Part shown: one piece after another, positions 1-6,338 of the stretch | Layout: each line of letters starts with the position of its first letter | Position numbering within the stretch: position 1 is the first letter of the stretch | Assembly: GCA_903889785.1 (NCBI GenBank) | Contig: CAISYT010000034.1 | Span: 1 to 9,558 of the forward strand | DNA length: 9,558 nucleotides | Source: an uncultured Caulobacterales bacterium | Lineage (GTDB): Bacteria; Pseudomonadota; Alphaproteobacteria; Caulobacterales; Caulobacteraceae | Reading direction: 5' to 3' | The notes under the pieces: model-generated | The model's input: the letters and a program-made list of their open reading frames with translations, nothing else | Database searches by the model: none | Told to the model about the DNA's origin: nothing | Program-made: the position numbers and the translations under genes

Positions 1-2015
1 GCGCCCGCGCCTGCGACCAGGGTGCGCAGACGCCACACCCAGCGCGACGGCACGGCGGGCGCACCATCGCGGCGTTCGGCATGCACCAGCACGACCTCGG
101 CGGCGCAGGCGGCCTGGGCGAAATCGTGCGCCGAGAGCCCCACGCGCCGTTCGGGCGAGGGTAGGCCAAGGGTCTTGCGCATCGGCCGCGACAGGAACGG
201 GTCGGCCGGCGGGATGCGTGGCCACACGCCTTCCTCCAGCCCAGCCAGCACCAGGCGGTCGGCGCGCACCAGCCGCGCCTCAAGCGCGCCCAGGATCTGC
301 ACGCGGGGATGGCCTGGGCCGACGGTCCGCACCGTCTCGCCCGTCAAGAGGCGCTGTAGCAGGTCGAAAAACCCGATTGCGCTGGCGGGCGGCAGGCCCT
401 CGCCTTCATGGATGAGTGCCGAAAACAGGGTGGCGGCGGCTTCGCCATCCGGACCTGACCAGAGGTCTTGCCCGCCGATCGCTTGCAGGGCCTCAACGAG
501 GGCACGGGCGGCATCAGCAGGACGGGCTTTGCCAGCGGCGAACGGAGCGGCGGCGATATCCAGCGCGTTGAACAGGGTCTGGGCCAGGGCGACGGGCCGG
601 TCTTTGGCTTCCGCCATGGTGAGGGTATCGGCGCGACTGCGGCGCGGCCCGCGCAGCACGGGGACTTCCAGCTGCAAGGCTATGGCGGCGCATTCGTCCG
701 CTTCCAATCCCAGCCGCGTCAGCGGATGTTTGAGCACCGCGAGCAGGGCGACCGGGTCTTCTGGATCAATCGTCAGCTGGGCTGCCAATGCCGCCAGGAC
801 GGCCACGGGGAACTGCGCCAAGGGACGGCCGGAAGAGGATTGGGCTTCGATACCAAACCGGCCTAGCCGCACGGCAACGCGGCGGGCCAAGGCTGCGTCC
901 GGTGTGATGAGGGCGACGGTCTTGTCAGAGGTTTCCAGCGTCTCGCGTAACAGCAGGGCACAGGCCAGGGCCGCCTCGTCATCATCGCGCGCAGTGGCGA
1001 TCGATAATCCCTCCAGACCGGCAGCATAGGCGTCTATCCCGGCGGTTTCCCCCTCGGCCTTCATCTGTTTGATCCGATCCAGCCAGCCGGAAGTGGCGTC
1101 GGCGGGACGCAGAGCATCGTTGATCAGCAATCGTCGCCAGCGAGCGGCCCCCCCGCGACTGGCCGGCCATAGGACCACGTCGCTCCGTGCGATACGCGAG
1201 CGCTTCAATAGCCGCGCCAGCGAGCCCTGCGGATGCTGTTCATCACCCTCGACCTCCGTCCAGGCCTCGGCGGCCAGGGCCTCATCCAATCCCGGCAGCA
1301 CCACCAGCCCCCGCGGGGCGGCGGCGGCGACCGCCAGCAGGTCGGCAGCCGGCGGGGCGGTGCCCGTAGATCCGGCGGCGATCAGGGCGTGCAAGGGCGG
1401 GGTGGCGGCCCAGCGGTCGCGCAGGGCTCGCAGCAGACGCACGCGGCGCTCATTGACGTCCATGAGCCCCAGTTCGCGCAACCGCCGTGGCCATTCGGCC
1501 AGCACCCCGGTCAGCAAGGCCGCGGAGCGGTGCCAATGCTGGGCCAGTTCGCCCTCAACGAGGGCCTCGATTCGCCCGGCGGGCTCGATCTCCTCGATCT
1601 GTAGGCTGTCGATCAACCCGCCCAGGGAATCGGCCATTTCCAGCGCCTGACCGGCGGTCAGGCCTTCCTGTCGTTTCGCCACCATGGCCGCCAGTTCGAA
1701 CCGCCGCTTCCATGGCGTTATCGCGGCGGGCAGATCGAGCGAAAGATCGCCGGGCTCGAACGGTGCCTCGCCCTCCTCCAGATCGCCAATCGGGCGCAGT
1801 TGCGGCAGCAGCAGACCTTGCGGGGCAGCGTCGGCAAAGGCAGCGGCCAGGGCGCGGGCGCTGCGCTGGTTGGGGGTCAGGATCACCGCCTGGGCCAAGT
1901 CTTCGGCCGAAAGGCCGTCAATCAGGCCGCGCGCCAGATCCGCTAGAAATGGCCGATGCGCCGGAATGTTGAACCAGCGCGGCCCATCCTTGTCGAACAG
2001 GCCACCACCGTTCAT
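1..2015 (-). CDS. addB: Double-strand break repair protein AddB, alphaproteobacterial type (N-terminal two thirds; C-terminus beyond left edge)
   Basis: AddB pairs with AddA to process double-strand breaks for RecA-dependent repair in the cytoplasm. The frame is open for 671 codons from ATG at 2015 to the window edge without a stop. Early residues contain LTPNQRSARALAAAF, the position where UvrD-type helicases carry a Walker A loop. No GxGKT is visible, as expected for alphaproteobacterial AddB, which is thought not to be an active ATPase. The strongest identifiers are near the edge: LAGLEEGVWP (about residues 590-599), LSRPMRKTLGLPSPERR (about 608-624), GLSAHDF (about 626-632) and a PSRW motif (about 656-659). 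Proteins of this family are about 1000 residues, so the C-terminal PD-(D/E)XK nuclease region lies outside. The ATG overlaps the murU stop as ATGA, which fixes the start and suggests translational coupling. addA is expected next on the left. Confidence 0.93.
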   Translation of the reverse strand, partial: MNGGGLFDKDGPRWFNIPAHRPFLADLARGLIDGLSAEDLAQAVILTPNQRSARALAAAFADAAPQGLLLPQLRPIGDLEEGEAPFEPGDLSLDLPAAITPWKRRFELAAMVAKRQEGLTAGQALEMADSLGGLIDSLQIEEIEPAGRIEALVEGELAQHWHRSAALLTGVLAEWPRRLRELGLMDVNERRVRLLRALRDRWAATPPLHALIAAGSTGTAPPAADLLAVAAAAPRGLVVLPGLDEALAAEAWTEVEGDEQHPQGSLARLLKRSRIARSDVVLWPASRGGAARWRRLLINDALRPADATSGWLDRIKQMKAEGETAGIDAYAAGLEGLSIATARDDDEAALACALLLRETLETSDKTVALITPDAALARRVAVRLGRFGIEAQSSSGRPLAQFPVAVLAALAAQLTIDPEDPVALLAVLKHPLTRLGLEADECAAIALQLEVPVLRGPRRSRADTLTMAEAKDRPVALAQTLFNALDIAAAPFAAGKARPADAARALVEALQAIGGQDLWSGPDGEAAATLFSALIHEGEGLPPASAIGFFDLLQRLLTGETVRTVGPGHPRVQILGALEARLVRADRLVLAGLEEGVWPRIPPADPFLSRPMRKTLGLPSPERRVGLSAHDFAQAACAAEVVLVHAERRDGAPAVPSRWVWRLRTLVAGAG

Positions 2016-2713
2016 GCCAGTCTCGCCTCGGCGGCGTCGCGCATCGCCGGATCGCTGACATGCAGGGCAAAGCCGTCCATGACCGCACCGTAAAGCCGGT
2101 GTTCGGCGGAGAGTCGCTTCCAGATCGGCACGATCGAAAAACTACCCTCTCCCGCGACGATCTGGGGTTTGATGATCTGCACCCCGATATTGACGAACGG
2201 CGGCATGGGTTCGACCGAATTGGAATGGGTCAGTCGACCATCGGCGGCACGGTCGAAGCCCTCTGGCCGGTCAAAGCCGATAGAGCGCTCGCGGGCCGCC
2301 AGCAGGATGGCGATGTCCATCTTCGCCGGGTCCCATAGCGCCGCAAGGGCGGTCAAGGCCGGCACGGCCCCTTCGATCCAGGGCACATCGGTATTCGCCA
2401 CGAAGATGGGATCGGGCCCAATCAGGGCTGCCGCATGAGCAATTCCCCCGCCGCTGTCGAGCAGGCCGGCGCGTTCGTCTGAAATCACGATCCGCAGCCC
2501 GTCGATACGGGCCGCCAGATGCGCCTCCACCTTATCGGCGTAGTGGTGAACATTGACGATGGCGGTCTCGACCCCGGCCTCGGCCAGTCGGTCGAGCGTA
2601 TGATCAATTAGGGCCCTACCGTTTACAGTCACAAGCGCCTTGGGCCGGTCGTTGGTCATGGGGCGCATACGCGTGCCAAGGCCGGCGGCCAGGACCATTG
2701 CCGTCTTGATCAT
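2012..2713 (-). CDS. murU: N-acetylmuramate alpha-1-phosphate uridylyltransferase MurU (nucleotidyltransferase family)
   Basis: MurU transfers UMP from UTP to MurNAc-1-phosphate, giving UDP-MurNAc for peptidoglycan synthesis, in the cytoplasmic recycling route that bypasses GlcNAc-6-P. The 233-residue protein has the nucleotidyltransferase signature AAGLGTRMRP (9-18), the RPKAL lysine (K25), a VNVHHYAD stretch (53-60), LLDSGGGI (84-91) and ANTDV (106-110), whose Asp109 is the likely Mg-binding residue. The length fits the family. I chose ATG at 2713 rather than one 30 codons upstream because it begins right at the nucleotide-binding strand and overlaps the amgK stop as ATGA. The upstream sequence only repeats amgK in another frame. 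The gene's own TGA overlaps the addB start in the same way. A generic sugar-phosphate nucleotidyltransferase is the alternative by sequence alone; the adjacent amgK argues for MurU. Confidence 0.88.
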   Translation of the reverse strand: MIKTAMVLAAGLGTRMRPMTNDRPKALVTVNGRALIDHTLDRLAEAGVETAIVNVHHYADKVEAHLAARIDGLRIVISDERAGLLDSGGGIAHAAALIGPDPIFVANTDVPWIEGAVPALTALAALWDPAKMDIAILLAARERSIGFDRPEGFDRAADGRLTHSNSVEPMPPFVNIGVQIIKPQIVAGEGSFSIVPIWKRLSAEHRLYGAVMDGFALHVSDPAMRDAAEARLA

Positions 2714-3801
2714 GGCCGGGTCTCTCGCGGTGCGTGGCGGTCCATCCAGGCCTTCAGGGGCGCGAGGGCCGGTCGCTGCATTAAGGCGTCGAGATAGGTC
2801 CACATGCGCGGGGTTAGGGCGGCATAGCGCGGTTTATCATCGCGCACGGTCAGGCGGGCGAATACGCCGAGGATACGCACGATGTTGAGCGCACCGAGCT
2901 GAGCGTAGTCGTCGAGGAACTGTTCCGCATCAAGCTCGGGATGGGTGGCCAGATAGCGCTCCAGCGCCACGGTCTCCAACGCCGGAATGACCGTGCGGCG
3001 CGCGTCATGCAGCAGCATGGAGAGATCCCACACAGGATGGGCGCGCACGGCATCTTGAAAATCCAGCAGGCCGACGCGGTTTGGCCCGACACGGTCGGGT
3101 AACCAGATCAGGTTTTCGGCATGATAATCGCGATGGCAAAATACCGTCGCGCCCGCCTCGCCACGCGCCCGCACTGGCGTCCAGAGCGCCTGCCACTCGG
3201 CCCGCGCAGTCTCGCTGAAGCGAAGGCCCATGGCCAGTTTGTCCCACCAGTCGATGAACAGGTCGTGCGCCGTAGCCAGGGCGAGGTCGTCGAAAGTGAG
3301 CAGCGGCCAGGACGATCCGCCGCCGGTCAGTACAGGCGGCGGGTGGGCAGCATGCAGCACGCCGATGGCGTCAATTGCCGCGCCGTACAACTCGCCCTCG
3401 TCGGCGTGTCCTGAGGCAATTTGGGTGGCATAGAGCCCATCGCCGAGGTCTTCCATCACGGCTAGCCCAAGCTCTGGTTCAGCCGCGATTATGGCGGGTG
3501 CCGAAAGACCCTGGTCCTTGAGCCAGCAAGCGCAGGCGACGAAGGCGTCCACACTGCCGGCCGCAAGCCGGGCCATGGCGTTATAGCCGGCGGCAATGCG
3601 CTGCGCGTTGGTGGCGTCGGGTCCACAAGGCGCGCTCTCGGCTGATGGGTGTTGGTCCATAAAAATAAGACTGATACCGCCGGGCAGCAGCAGTCGCTCA
3701 TAGGCGCGGGTCGAGGCGTCGCCGGCCAGGGGCGAGCGGGCGGCCGCGGCTAGGCCGTGACGCATGAGGAAATCAGCCTTGATCACCTCGCGCTCAGACA
3801 T
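2710..3801 (-). CDS. amgK: N-acetylmuramate/N-acetylglucosamine kinase AmgK (aminoglycoside phosphotransferase fold)
   Basis: AmgK phosphorylates MurNAc (and GlcNAc) at the anomeric position with ATP, feeding MurU. The 363-residue protein has the APH/choline-kinase fold markers in order: LAGDASTRAY (25-34), the family's glycine/serine loop; MEDLGD (116-121); the catalytic Brenner-type motif HRDYHAEN (H223, D225, N230); and LLDFQDA (245-251) with D247 as the metal-binding aspartate. The ATG at 3801 lies inside the end of tsaE, giving an 8-bp overlap (ATGTCTGA). A longer frame begins 20 codons upstream but covers only tsaE coding sequence. A weak GGAA lies about 6 bases before the ATG, so translation may depend on coupling to tsaE. 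Similar proteins are often annotated merely as phosphotransferase or aminoglycoside kinase. The direct fusion of reading to murU makes cell-wall sugar salvage the more likely role, and I see no reason to call it drug resistance. Confidence 0.88.
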   Translation of the reverse strand: MSEREVIKADFLMRHGLAAAARSPLAGDASTRAYERLLLPGGISLIFMDQHPSAESAPCGPDATNAQRIAAGYNAMARLAAGSVDAFVACACWLKDQGLSAPAIIAAEPELGLAVMEDLGDGLYATQIASGHADEGELYGAAIDAIGVLHAAHPPPVLTGGGSSWPLLTFDDLALATAHDLFIDWWDKLAMGLRFSETARAEWQALWTPVRARGEAGATVFCHRDYHAENLIWLPDRVGPNRVGLLDFQDAVRAHPVWDLSMLLHDARRTVIPALETVALERYLATHPELDAEQFLDDYAQLGALNIVRILGVFARLTVRDDKPRYAALTPRMWTYLDALMQRPALAPLKAWMDRHAPRETRP

Positions 3802-4243
3802 CCAGTTTCCGGCCCCCCCACGCCCCATGAAACGACAGGTGGGCCGTGCGGGCCGCGCCATCGTTGGCGTGCGTAATTTCTAGGCTGAGTCGGTCTGTGG
3901 GCAGGCGGCTACCGAGCCGCTGCGGCCATTCGATCACAGCGGCCCCGGCAACTAGCGCTTCGTCCAGGCCAAGTTCATCGGCTTCCTCGGGCGCTTTCAG
4001 GCGGTAGAGGTCGAAATGGGCGATCGGAAATTCCGCGCCGTTGTAGGATTGAGCCAGGGTGTAGGTCGGGCTCGGCACCTCTTCTTCTGGAGAGGTCAGC
4101 GACCGGATGAGCGCTCGGGCCAGGGACGATTTTCCGGCTCCCAACGGCCCGCTCAAACAGACGACATCACCGCGCCGCAGCACCTTGGCCACGGCGGCCC
4201 CCAGGGCCTGGGTAGCGGCTTCATCGGGAAGGAATAACTCCAT
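3794..4243 (-). CDS. tsaE: tRNA N6-threonylcarbamoyladenosine biosynthesis ATPase TsaE
   Basis: TsaE is the P-loop ATPase that works with TsaB and TsaD to put the threonylcarbamoyl group on A37 of ANN-decoding tRNAs. The 149-residue protein has Walker A GPLGAGKS (32-39; the family more often ends in T), SPTYTL (58-63), HFDLYRL (76-82) and IEWPQRL (104-110), which together are the TsaE signature. Length is typical. The frame could extend 42 codons upstream to an ATG at 4369, but that stretch has no TsaE similarity and the family normally starts about 30 residues before the Walker loop, so I place the start at 4243. GGAGGG sits directly against this ATG, too close for a normal ribosome-binding site (see promoter entry). 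It is the first gene of the overlapping minus-strand operon. Confidence 0.93.
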   Translation of the reverse strand: MELFLPDEAATQALGAAVAKVLRRGDVVCLSGPLGAGKSSLARALIRSLTSPEEEVPSPTYTLAQSYNGAEFPIAHFDLYRLKAPEEADELGLDEALVAGAAVIEWPQRLGSRLPTDRLSLEITHANDGAARTAHLSFHGAWGGRKLDV

Positions 4244-4278
4244 CCCTCCGCTATAGCTGGACCAGTGCGAATGGGCGA
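4244..4278 (-). promoter_or_regulatory. Predicted promoter of the tsaE-amgK-murU-addB operon, giving a leaderless mRNA
   Basis: On the minus strand GCTATAGC (4257-4250) matches the Caulobacter housekeeping -10 consensus GCTANAWC at 7 of 8 positions. The hexamer TATAGC ends six bases before the A of the tsaE ATG at 4243, the normal distance from -10 to transcription start. Seventeen bases upstream of the hexamer is TCGCCC (4278-4273), a weak -35 that keeps the T, G and C of TTGaCg. If used, transcription would begin on the start codon itself. The -10 is palindromic, but no -35 is seen for the plus direction. The prediction rests on motif and spacing only. Confidence 0.4.
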
Positions 4279-4421
4279 GACGGCGCGCATTCACGATCAG
4301 CCCATCGATGCTGGGCGGCGAAGGGCTCAAACCTCGCTTCGGCGTCGCACTGAGATCAGTTACACTCACCGTGACCGCAAAGTCCCGCTGCCGAGCAGGG
4401 CAAGTTTCTTGGAGTCAACTG

Positions 4422-5048
4422 ATGAAGTTCAAGCTGATCACTGCGCTGCTGGTCGTGGCCGTCATCGCGGGCCTCTATGGCTGGTGGCGGATCGACCTGC
4501 GCTGGCGGCCGCATGACATCACCAAGAACCAGGCCGAAATCACAAAAATCCTCGAAACCTCGGGCTGGGTGTCGCCGGGCCTTCCTGGTCCTAAGCTCTA
4601 CATGGTCGGCTTCCGCTCCTGCCCCGACTGCCTGCGGTTTAAGCTGGAGCAATGGCCCAAGCTGCAAGCCGCCCAGGTCGACACCCGGCTGATCGAAGTG
4701 GCCCGACCCGACCTGAACGGGGTGTCGCAATCGACGCCAGCCGAGCGCTCCACAGTGGCGGAACTGTGGGTCAACCGCAGTTGGGCTCTCTCGCAACGCT
4801 GGGACGAGACCCCTATCGACGGCTGGACGGCCGATGGGATCATCCCCGCTGACGGCGACACCGCCCGCACAGCCGTGGTCGACGCCGGGCGTGACATGGT
4901 GATGAAGTTAAGACCGCTGCTGAAGGAAAACGGCATCACTTTCGCCTATCCGCTGCTGATCTGGTGGACCCAGGATGGCAAGATGCGGGGCTGCGCCTGT
5001 GAGAAGGCCGAAACCCAGGGCTATGCGCTGAAAGACCTTGGGGCCTGA
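4422..5048 (+). CDS. Membrane-anchored thioredoxin-like protein of unassigned family
   Basis: I do not recognise a named family. The 208-residue protein begins with a hydrophobic segment (about 5-22) and no clear cleavage site, so it is probably a single-pass anchor. Flanking charges (K2, K4 before; R23, R27, R29 after) leave the topology open. The rest resembles a thioredoxin fold: a strand then SCPDC (C67 and C70, CxxC), and near the end FAYPLLIWWTQDGK, where P177 sits where thioredoxins have the cis-proline. About 107 residues separate CxxC from this proline, far more than in thioredoxin and closer to DsbA-like proteins with an inserted helical domain. Two more cysteines follow as CAC (191, 193). 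A role in envelope thiol-disulfide exchange is inference. ATG 4422 was chosen because GGAG lies 7 bases upstream and the anchor follows immediately; the frame extends to an ATG at 4308 without support. It is divergent from tsaE. Confidence 0.8.
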   Translation: MKFKLITALLVVAVIAGLYGWWRIDLRWRPHDITKNQAEITKILETSGWVSPGLPGPKLYMVGFRSCPDCLRFKLEQWPKLQAAQVDTRLIEVARPDLNGVSQSTPAERSTVAELWVNRSWALSQRWDETPIDGWTADGIIPADGDTARTAVVDAGRDMVMKLRPLLKENGITFAYPLLIWWTQDGKMRGCACEKAETQGYALKDLGA

Positions 5049-5081
5049 AAGCCGGGCTAGACATTGGGCGATTCGGCTTTC
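5047..5081 (+). terminator. Inverted repeat after the thioredoxin-like gene, possible weak terminator
   Basis: GAAAGCCG (5047-5054) and CGGCTTTC (5074-5081) form a perfect 8-bp stem around a 19-base loop, and the left arm overlaps the TGA stop. There is no T-run after the right arm, so an efficient intrinsic terminator is unlikely. It could instead protect the 3' end or be chance. Confidence 0.25.
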
Positions 5082-5123
5082 CGCCCGCATCGGTCAATTT
5101 TAGCATCGACGAGGCGGCCTCAC

Positions 5124-5141
5124 GCGGCTAACCGGAGCCGC
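5124..5141 (+). promoter_or_regulatory. Hairpin containing the ribosome-binding site of the ZapE-type gene
   Basis: GCGGCT (5124-5129) pairs with AGCCGC (5136-5141) across a 6-base loop. The Shine-Dalgarno GGAG (5134-5137) is half in the loop and half in the stem, and the start codon follows at 5143. Folding would partly hide the ribosome-binding site. The stem is short, so the effect is uncertain. Confidence 0.35.
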
Positions 5142-5142
5142 A

Positions 5143-6252
5143 ATGGCTTCCGCCCTGCGCAAATCCTATGACACCGCCATCGCTTCCGGGCGACTGCGAG
5201 CCGATCCAGCCCAGGCCAAGGCCCTGGAGGCCCTGATCCGGTTGGAGGGCGACCTGGCCGGGGCCGGAGAACCCGGGCTGTTCCGCAAGCCCAAGGCCGT
5301 GCGTGGCGTCTATCTCTACGGCCCAGTCGGGCGCGGCAAATCCATGCTGATGGACCTGTTCTTTGCCTCCGCACCCGTGGCCCGTAAGCGGCGCGTACAC
5401 TTCCATGACTTTATGGCGCAGGTGCACCGACTGATCGGCGAATGGCGCAAAGGCAGCGTGGCCGAACGCAAGACGTTGTTTGGCGAAACCAAGGGCGACG
5501 ATCCCATCGGGCCCACCGCCGGGGTCATCGCCCACGATACCCGCCTGCTGTGTTTCGACGAATTCCAAGTCTCCGATATCGCCGACGCCATGATCCTGGG
5601 TCGGCTGTTCGAGGCCCTGCTGGTGCGCGGGGTGACCGTGGCCGCCACTTCCAACCGGGCACCAGACGCCCTGTATTACAATGGCCTCAACCGGCAGCTC
5701 TTCCTGCCCTTCATCGCCATGCTGCAGCAGCAGCTCGACGTTGTGGCCGTCAAAGGACCGGTGGATTACCGACTGGACCGGCTGCGCGGCGAGGAGGTCT
5801 GGCTGGATCTAGTCCATGACACCCAGCAGATTCGGTTCGACGCCCTGTGGGGCGACCTTTTAGACGGCGCAGCCGAAACTGGCATCACTCTGGAGGTGCT
5901 GGGTCGCAAGACCCACTTGCCGCGCGCCGCGGGCGGGCTGGTTCGGGCTTCATTCGCCAGCCTGTGCGCTCAGGCGCTAGGGCCGCAGGACTATCTGGCC
6001 CTAGCGGACCAGAGCCACACCCTCTTTCTTGAAAACATCCCCCTTCTGGGGGCCGGTAACCGCTCGGAAGCCAGACGCTTCCTGACTCTGATCGACGCCC
6101 TGTATGAGGCGCGCGTCAAGCTGATCGCCCTGGCCGCTGCTGAGCCTGAAAAAATCTATCCCGAGGGCGAGGGCGCGTTCGAATTCCAGCGTTGCGTCTC
6201 ACGTCTTCAGGAGATGCGTTCGGCGAGCTATCTTGCCACCGCCAAGGACTGA
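5143..6252 (+). CDS. zapE: AFG1/ZapE-family P-loop ATPase (cell division protein ZapE)
   Basis: The 369-residue protein is a full-length AFG1-like ATPase. Visible landmarks are Walker A GPVGRGKS (60-67), HFHDFM (86-91), the extended Walker B LLCFDEFQVSDIADAM (135-150) with D139-E140, ATSNRAP (168-174), and the C-terminal family signature FEFQRCVSRLQEMRS (346-360). ZapE in E. coli acts at the FtsZ ring under stress; the mitochondrial relative Afg1/LACE1 assists membrane-protein quality control. The role in this organism is inferred from family only. Start 5143 is supported by GGAG 5 bases upstream, and the protein begins in the usual way for the family. In many alphaproteobacteria this gene stands near mdh; here it is followed by a SapC-family gene 86 bp downstream. 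It could be cotranscribed with the upstream gene 94 bp away, but the hairpins in that gap make this uncertain. Confidence 0.92.
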   Translation: MASALRKSYDTAIASGRLRADPAQAKALEALIRLEGDLAGAGEPGLFRKPKAVRGVYLYGPVGRGKSMLMDLFFASAPVARKRRVHFHDFMAQVHRLIGEWRKGSVAERKTLFGETKGDDPIGPTAGVIAHDTRLLCFDEFQVSDIADAMILGRLFEALLVRGVTVAATSNRAPDALYYNGLNRQLFLPFIAMLQQQLDVVAVKGPVDYRLDRLRGEEVWLDLVHDTQQIRFDALWGDLLDGAAETGITLEVLGRKTHLPRAAGGLVRASFASLCAQALGPQDYLALADQSHTLFLENIPLLGAGNRSEARRFLTLIDALYEARVKLIALAAAEPEKIYPEGEGAFEFQRCVSRLQEMRSASYLATAKD

Positions 6253-6285
6253 GCCAGAGGCCCCGTTTGCCGCCCGCTTCTGGAT

Positions 6286-6338
6286 CGGCTAAGAGCCGCA
6301 ACCGCCATTTAAATCCGAACTCCGGAGCCCAGACCAAC
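6286..6338 (+). promoter_or_regulatory. Leader of the SapC-family gene: small hairpin, candidate -10 box and ribosome-binding site
   Basis: In the 86-bp gap after the ZapE-type gene, CGGCT (6286-6290) and AGCCG (6294-6298) form a 5-bp stem with a 3-base loop. TAAATC (6310-6315) matches the Caulobacter -10 core TANAWC at all six positions, but I find no -35 at 13-18 bases spacing. GGAG (6324-6327) lies 11 bases before the ATG at 6339, slightly far but usable. A separate promoter for the gene is possible, not shown. Confidence 0.3.

Noticed and set aside
22..1029. A 335-codon plus-strand open frame and several other long frames opposite addB
   Set aside because: They are rich in Arg, Ser and Ala in the manner of antisense GC-rich shadows, show no family motifs, and lie opposite a continuous frame with clear AddB signatures.
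2714..2803. Upstream extension of murU by 30 codons
   Set aside because: It lies wholly within amgK coding sequence and precedes the natural start strand of the nucleotidyltransferase fold; the ATGA junction is the better start.
2710..3801. Reading the phosphotransferase as an aminoglycoside-resistance gene
   Set aside because: The fold is shared, but direct linkage to murU and the EDLGD and HRDYHAEN motifs fit AmgK; there is no mobile-element context.
4338..4366. TTCGGC / TACACT as a promoter for the thioredoxin-like gene
   Set aside because: The spacing is 17 bp, but the -35 keeps only the two leading Ts plus one base and the -10 lacks the Caulobacter TANAWC pattern; too weak to annotate.
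4244..4369. Upstream extension of tsaE by 42 codons to an ATG at 4369
   Set aside because: The extra stretch has no TsaE similarity and would run through the predicted -10 box; the family starts close to residue 43 of the longer form.
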